Shown here piece by piece: positions 57,493-61,341 of a DNA stretch of 61,341 bases. The translations under genes and the position numbers were made by a program. The DNA is taken from the NCBI GenBank assembly GCA_002101905.1, contig LQPU01000044.1, forward strand, positions 1-61,341, written 5' to 3'. Positions within the stretch are counted from its first letter, which is position 1; every line of letters starts with the position of its first letter. The stretch comes from Mycobacterium shimoidei (GTDB lineage Bacteria > Actinomycetota > Actinomycetes > Mycobacteriales > Mycobacteriaceae). The notes below the pieces were generated by a model. That model was not told where the DNA came from. It worked only from the letters and a program-made list of their open reading frames with translations, and ran no database searches.

Positions 57493-58329
57493 GTGCGCCC
57501 AGCAATCAAGGTCGGTCTGTCGACGGCCTCGGTCTACCCGATGAGGACCGAGGCTGCTTTCGAGTATGCGGCCAAGCTGGGCTATGACGGCGTCGAGCTG
57601 ATGGTGTGGGGCGAGTCGGTCAGCCAGGACATCGGCGCCGTCAAGAAGCTTTCCCGGCGTTACCGAATGCCGGTGCTCTCGGTGCATGCGCCGTGCCTGC
57701 TGATCTCCCAACGGGTGTGGGGCGCCAACCCGATCCCCAAACTGGAACGCAGCGTGCGGGCCGCGGAGACGCTTGGCGCCCAAACCGTCGTCGTGCATCC
57801 GCCGTTCCGTTGGCAGCGCCGCTACGCCGAGGGATTTTCCGAACAAGTCGCCGCGTTGGAGGAATCCAGCGAGGTGGTGGTGGCCGTGGAAAACATGTTC
57901 CCGTTCCGGGCGGACCGGTTCTTTCGGCAGTCGGTGGAGCGGATGCGTAAACGGGGCGGCGGGCCCGGGCCCGCAATCTCGGCCTTTTCGCCGTCCTACG
58001 ATCCGCTGGACGGCGACCACGCGCACTACACGCTGGATTTGTCGCACACCGCGACGGCGGGCACCGACGCGCTGCAGATGGCCCGGCGGATGGGTTCGGG
58101 CCTGGCCCACCTGCACCTGTGCGACGGCAGCGGACTGCCGACCGACGAGCATCTGATGCCTGGTCGCGGCAACCAACCGGTGATCGAGGTGTGCCAGCTC
58201 TTAGCCGGCGGCGACTTCGCCGGCCATGTCGTGTTGGAGGTGTCGACATCAAACGCGCGGTCAGCCCACGAACGCGAGGCCATGCTGGCCGAGTCGTTGC
58301 AATTCGCCCGAAAGCACCTGCTGCGATGA
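57493..58329 (+). CDS. Xylose isomerase-like TIM-barrel protein (Rv0498 type)
   Basis: A 278-residue AP-endonuclease family 2 barrel. Strings AAKLGYDGVELMVWGE, VLSVHAPCLL, TVVVHPPFRW, VAVENMFPF, YTLDLSHTATAG and HLHLCDGSG contain the Glu/His/Asp residues expected to bind divalent metals. It could be a sugar isomerase or epimerase; the substrate is unknown. GTG start. It overlaps the next gene by four bases (ATGA), forming a ppx-to-Rv0499 operon. Confidence 0.87.
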   Translation: MRPAIKVGLSTASVYPMRTEAAFEYAAKLGYDGVELMVWGESVSQDIGAVKKLSRRYRMPVLSVHAPCLLISQRVWGANPIPKLERSVRAAETLGAQTVVVHPPFRWQRRYAEGFSEQVAALEESSEVVVAVENMFPFRADRFFRQSVERMRKRGGGPGPAISAFSPSYDPLDGDHAHYTLDLSHTATAGTDALQMARRMGSGLAHLHLCDGSGLPTDEHLMPGRGNQPVIEVCQLLAGGDFAGHVVLEVSTSNARSAHEREAMLAESLQFARKHLLR

Positions 58330-59129
58330 GCACCCCGTTGTTCACCGAAGCGATGGCACTGCGCGCGATCGATACCGACGTCTTTGAGGGCGAGCTCGAC
58401 AAGAACTGGACGATTGGGCCGAAGGTGCACGGCGGGGCGATGGTGGCATTGTGCGCCAACGCCGCTCGGACGGCCCACGGTGACGGCGTCGAACCGGTCG
58501 CGGTGTCGGCCAGCTTCTTGTGGGCGCCCGACCCCGGGCCGATGCGGCTGGTCACGTCGGTTCGCAAGCGCGGCAGGCGGATCAGCGTGGTCGACGTCGA
58601 ACTGTGCCAGGGCGAACGTACCGCCGTGCACGCGGTCGTTACCCTCGGCGAGCCCGAACACCTGGTGCCGCCGCTGTTTTCGGCCAACCCGGTGGTGGAC
58701 CTGATGGCGCCGGAACCGCCCGCCGACGTTGCGCCGATCGGCCCCGGCCACCCGATGTCCGGGCTGGTGCACCTGGCCGAGGGCTGCGACGTGCGGCCGG
58801 TGATCGAGACGCTGCAGCCCACCGACGGCCGGCCGCCGCTCATCCAGATGTGGGTGCGCCCGCGCGGGGTGGCGCCCGATGTGCTTTTCGCGTTGATGTG
58901 CGGGGACGTGTCGGCGCCGGTGACCTTCGGGGTCGGCCGCACCGGATGGGCGCCGACCGTGCAGCTCACCGCGTATCTTCGGGGCATCCCGGCCGATGGC
59001 TGGTTGCGGGTGATCTGTTCCTGCGCGCAGATCGGCCAGGACTGGTTCGACGAAGACCACACCGTCGTCGACGCCGACGGCCGCATCGTCGTGCAGTCCC
59101 GCCAGCTGGCCATGGTGCCGGCTCCGTAA
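58326..59129 (+). CDS. Acyl-CoA thioesterase-like protein, double hotdog (Rv0499 type)
   Basis: A 267-residue protein of the TesB-like superfamily. The first hotdog shows NWTIGPKVHGGAMVALCANAA and VSASFLWAPDPG; the second shows IQMWVRPRGVAPDV, GWAPTVQLTAYLRG and WFDEDHTVVDADGRIVVQSRQLAM. It resembles the thioesterase at 26522 in overall plan. Longer in-frame starts lie within Rv0498 and are rejected in favour of the ATGA overlap at 58326. Twelve bases separate it from proC. Confidence 0.85.
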   Translation: MSTPLFTEAMALRAIDTDVFEGELDKNWTIGPKVHGGAMVALCANAARTAHGDGVEPVAVSASFLWAPDPGPMRLVTSVRKRGRRISVVDVELCQGERTAVHAVVTLGEPEHLVPPLFSANPVVDLMAPEPPADVAPIGPGHPMSGLVHLAEGCDVRPVIETLQPTDGRPPLIQMWVRPRGVAPDVLFALMCGDVSAPVTFGVGRTGWAPTVQLTAYLRGIPADGWLRVICSCAQIGQDWFDEDHTVVDADGRIVVQSRQLAMVPAP

Positions 59130-59141
59130 CCGTCGTCTGCC

Positions 59142-60026
59142 ATGCTGTGCGGCATGGCCAGAATCGCGATCATCGGCGGTGGCAGCATGGGCGAAGCGCT
59201 GCTGTCGGGTCTGCTGCGGGCTGGGCGGCAGGTCAAAGACCTCGTGGTGGCCGAGCGGCTGCCCGAACGCGCCCGCTACCTTTCCGACACGTATTCGGTG
59301 CTGGTGACATCGGCGACCGAGGCGGCGGAGAACGCGACGTTCGTCATCCTCGCGGTGAAGCCCACCGATGTGGAGGCCGTCGTCGCCGAGATCGCCCGTG
59401 CGGCCGCCGAAGCCGACGACAGCCCCGAGCAGGTGTTCATCACCGTCGCGGCGGGTGTCACCACCGGTTACCTGGAATCGAAACTGCCGGCCGGGACGCC
59501 GGTGGTCCGGGTGATGCCGAACGCGCCGGCGCTGGTCGGCGCCGGCATCAGCGCCCTGGCACAGGGCCGCTTCGTCTCGCCCGAGCAGGTCAAGGAAGTG
59601 AAGGCGCTGTTCGGCTCCGTCGGAGACGTGCTGACGGTCTCCGAGTCGCAACTGGACGCGGTGACCGCGGTGTCCGGTTCGGGACCGGCGTACTACTTCC
59701 TGATGGTCGAGGCGATGGTGGACGCCGGGGTGACCGCCGGGCTCAGCCGCCCGGTGGCCACCGAACTGGTGGTGCAAACCATGGCCGGGTCGGCTGCGAT
59801 GTTGCTCGATCGGATGCAGCAAGACCGGGCGGCGCGGGCCGGGGCAGCGGCCGACCCGGCACTGGACACCACGGCCGCGCAGCTGCGCGCCGCCGTGACG
59901 TCTCCGGGCGGTACGACCGCCGCTGCGCTGCGGGAACTCGAGCGCCGGGGTTTTAGAACCGCGGTCGACGAGGCGATTCAAGCCGCGAAAACCCGCTCCG
60001 AGCAGCTAAGAATCACATCGGAGTAA
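59142..60026 (+). CDS. proC: Pyrroline-5-carboxylate reductase
   Basis: A 294-residue NADPH enzyme that makes proline from pyrroline-5-carboxylate. N-terminal Rossmann motif IAIIGGGSMGEALLSGL, VAVKP-equivalent ILAVKPTDVE, VVRVMPNAPALVGAG, and the signature SGSGPAYYFLMVEAMVDAGV with TVSSPGG-equivalent VTSPGGTTAAALRELE. The ATG at 59142 matches the M. tuberculosis N-terminus; the ATG at 59154 (MARIAII) is possible. Confidence 0.96.
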   Translation: MLCGMARIAIIGGGSMGEALLSGLLRAGRQVKDLVVAERLPERARYLSDTYSVLVTSATEAAENATFVILAVKPTDVEAVVAEIARAAAEADDSPEQVFITVAAGVTTGYLESKLPAGTPVVRVMPNAPALVGAGISALAQGRFVSPEQVKEVKALFGSVGDVLTVSESQLDAVTAVSGSGPAYYFLMVEAMVDAGVTAGLSRPVATELVVQTMAGSAAMLLDRMQQDRAARAGAAADPALDTTAAQLRAAVTSPGGTTAAALRELERRGFRTAVDEAIQAAKTRSEQLRITSE

Positions 60027-60099
60027 TTCACAAATTTTTCATTGAATTCCCCACACCCGTCGCAGTAACCCCATTAGTACCGCTATTCTCCTTGTTTGT

Positions 60100-60153
60100 A
60101 TGCGCATGTTGGGTGCCAGCGGAGGGGAAGCCGCTGGGACTGCATGTGCCTGA
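60100..60153 (+). CDS. Possible 17-codon leader ORF before the excisionase-like gene
   Basis: ATG 60100 to TGA 60153, ten bases after a -10-like TATTCT (60084-60089), so near-leaderless translation is possible. It is followed 14 bases later by the ATG of the excisionase-like gene. The peptide (MRMLGASGGEAAGTACA) has no obvious regulatory codon run. Weak case. Confidence 0.25.
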   Translation: MRMLGASGGEAAGTACA

Positions 60154-60167
60154 CTGATTGGGTTGCG

Positions 60168-60431
60168 ATGACGTCTATGAACGGGCCATCGGCACGAGAT
60201 TCAGCTGGCAGTAAGTCGGCGCGCGACACCGGCTCCGCCGACGGCCAGCAGCCCAGGACACAATTCCTCACAGTGGCCGAAGTGGCGGCGCTGATGCGCG
60301 TCAGCAAGATGACGGTGTACCGCTTGGTGCACAACGGCGAATTGCCTGCGGTCCGTGTCGGGCGATCCTTCCGGGTGCACGCCAAGGCGGTGCACGACAT
60401 GCTGGAGAGCTCCTACTTCGACGCCGGCTAG
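60168..60431 (+). CDS. Excisionase/BldC-like helix-turn-helix protein (Rv0500A type)
   Basis: An 87-residue DNA-binding protein. After a Ser-rich leader the HTH_17/MerR-like domain reads FLTVAEVAALMRVSKMTVYR, then GELPAVRVGRSFRVHAKAV. Despite the excisionase-like fold, no integrase is nearby; such proteins in actinobacteria act as small developmental regulators. The ATG at 60168 is chosen because longer frames have no binding site. It precedes the bS22 gene in conserved order. Confidence 0.87.
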   Translation: MTSMNGPSARDSAGSKSARDTGSADGQQPRTQFLTVAEVAALMRVSKMTVYRLVHNGELPAVRVGRSFRVHAKAVHDMLESSYFDAG

Positions 60432-60525
60432 CCGACCCATTCGACGGATTGGCTTTTGCGCTCGGGTGATGTCTTGGCGCCCCGGATCCACCGCCGACGT
60501 TTTTCGTTGTGTGTGGCCGCCCAGG

Positions 60526-60531
60526 TAGAGT
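60526..60531 (+). promoter_or_regulatory. -10 element for the bS22 gene
   Basis: TAGAGT fits TAnnnT; the expected start near 60538 leaves a roughly 30-base leader with GCGGAG before the ATG at 60569. Confidence 0.45.
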
Positions 60532-60568
60532 GACCGGGTTATCGCACGACCACACAGATAGCGGAGTT

Positions 60569-60670
60569 ATGGGCTCAGTAATCAAGAAGCGGCGCAAAAG
60601 GATGTCGAAGAAGAAGCACCGCAAACTGCTTCGCCGCACTCGGGTGCAACGCAGAAAGCTCGGTAAGTAA
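60569..60670 (+). CDS. 30S ribosomal protein bS22 (33 residues, Rv0500B type)
   Basis: A 33-residue, extremely basic protein ([18 protein letters not shown] at the start, ending RRKLGK). It is the conserved actinobacterial peptide seen in mycobacterial ribosome structures as bS22, near the decoding region of the small subunit. GCGGAG lies a few bases before the ATG. The gene is far too short for usual ORF cut-offs, but its composition and fixed location between the excisionase-like gene and galE2 make it secure. Confidence 0.9.
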
Positions 60671-60747
60671 CTCCGCTGTACACACCCGAGCCGCGGCCGT
60701 GATTGCACGGTAACGCCGCGGTAGCGTCGGGCGGCTAGGCTATCAAG

Positions 60748-61265
60748 GTGGACTCGTCGGACGGTAGCGGTAACGAGGGTGTGCATTACCCCAAAGTCGT
60801 TCTGGTGACCGGGGCATGCCGGTTTTTGGGTGGGTATCTCACGGCCCGGCTTGCTCAGAACCCGTTGATCAACCGCGTCATCGCCGTCGACGCGATCGTG
60901 CCCAGCAAGGACATGCTGCGCCGGATGGGGCGCGCCGAATTCGTCCGCGCCGACATCCGCAACCCCTTTATCGCCAAGGTGATTCGAAACGGCGACGTCG
61001 ACACCGTGGTACACGCGGCCGCGGCGTCGTTCGCGCCGCGATCCGGGGGCGGCGCGGCGCTCAAGGAGATCAACGTGATGGGCGCGATGCAATTGTTCGC
61101 GGCCTGCCAGAAGGCGCCGTCGGTTCGTCGCGTGGTGTTGAAGTCGACGTCGGAGGTCTACGGATCCAGTCCGCGCGACCCGGTGATGTTCACCGAAGAC
61201 TGCACCAGCCGCCGCCCGCTGCGGGAGGGCTTCCCCAAGGACAGCCTCGACATCGAGGGTTATGC
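60748..61265 (+). pseudogene. galE2: Truncated NAD-dependent epimerase/dehydratase (galE2, Rv0501 type)
   Basis: The first 172 or so residues of an extended SDR: VVLVTGACRFLGGYLTARLA (Rossmann), DTVVHAAAASF, and KSTSEVYGSSP with the Ser/Tyr of the active site. Reading continues to KDSLDIEGY, then enters the IS end at 61266 and stops. The full protein should be about 376 residues, so roughly half is missing. TAGGCT (60736-60741) six bases before the GTG suggests a leaderless start. Either the gene is IS-disrupted or the window simply ends at an IS copy. Confidence 0.85.
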
Positions 61266-61341
61266 GGCTCTTCATGATTGAGGGTGTAGTCGGGGTCTGA
61301 ATCCACCGGTTTCCAGTAGAGACCGTGCGATGTAGTGGGTA
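61266..61341 (-). mobile_element. Right end of the same insertion sequence, inverted relative to the left edge
   Basis: Bases 61266-61340 are identical, in reverse complement, to bases 3-77. The transposase C-terminal frame runs on the minus strand and stops at about 61274-61272. The host sequence just inside (ggttatgc) differs from that at the left edge (tggaatcc), so the two edges are independent insertion junctions and not two sides of one target duplication. Confidence 0.75.

Noticed and set aside
60168..60431. Prophage or integrative element marker because of the excisionase-like fold
   Set aside because: No integrase, attachment repeat or phage gene is nearby and the gene sits in conserved backbone order.
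1..61341. A composite transposon with the 61-kb segment as cargo
   Set aside because: The interior is mostly conserved chromosomal backbone in M. tuberculosis order and the edges break unrelated genes, so two independent IS copies or assembly breaks are more likely.
1..61341. tRNA, rRNA or CRISPR loci
   Set aside because: No cloverleaf-like, rRNA-like or regularly spaced repeat sequence was recognised on reading; the hbhA repeats are coding.

Overview
The window is high-GC DNA from a Mycobacterium, most likely a slow-growing non-tuberculous species. It carries a heparin-binding haemagglutinin, mycothiol synthesis, SenX3-RegX3, a mycolic-acid methyltransferase, a complete mce operon and the 33-residue mycobacterial ribosomal protein bS22. 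Gene order follows M. tuberculosis Rv0469-Rv0501 closely. All Rv numbers here come from memory and gene-order reasoning, not from a database search.

Layout. (1) 1-77 and 61266-61341 are the same end of one insertion sequence, probably ISL3 family, in opposite orientation; the left copy abuts a 3' fragment of a kas gene and the right copy truncates galE2. (2) 0.4-20 kb is the conserved backbone: mycolate methyltransferase, UbiA, TetR, DUF445, XRE regulator, hbhA, deoC, two tandem DUF2993 proteins, nitrilase, murB, the L,D-transpeptidase lipoprotein lprQ, a ROK regulator with mshA, gpm1, senX3 and regX3. (3) 20-44 kb is accessory lipid or ketone metabolism: two MpaB-type oxygenases, a GMC oxidoreductase operon, and a set resembling an enlarged Rv1530-Rv1534 cluster (alcohol dehydrogenase, thioesterase, fused CoA-transferase, thiolase, acyl-CoA dehydrogenase pair, PaaI thioesterase, nitronate monooxygenase, TetR). 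Three Baeyer-Villiger type monooxygenases, an SDR, an AraC regulator and a MaoC hydratase follow. (4) 44-54.5 kb is a complete minus-strand mce2-type operon with its GntR regulator, where M. tuberculosis has Rv0494. (5) 54.6-61.3 kb returns to the backbone: Rv0495c, ppx, Rv0497-Rv0499, proC, an excisionase-like regulator, bS22 and truncated galE2.

How genes work together. The strongest new signal is a short leaderless ORF at 13831-13917 with a Cys-Ala-Cys-Cys-Cys-Cys run, ahead of the ROK-mshA operon. It looks like a cysteine-sensing attenuator for mycothiol synthesis, whose product contains cysteine. The second is a 16-bp palindrome present twice (25384 and 33909). Each copy lies in a divergent promoter and supplies the -35 hexamer for both directions. 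Together the two sites would place four transcription units (22.2-37.1 kb) under one repressor, most simply the TetR at 35071. That regulon would encode oxidation of an alcohol or ketone, CoA activation, desaturation and thiolysis of an unknown substrate. A third circuit is suggested by 21-bp-spaced direct repeats next to the AraC gene, with a matching half-site ahead of the second monooxygenase.

No tRNA, rRNA or CRISPR array was seen.
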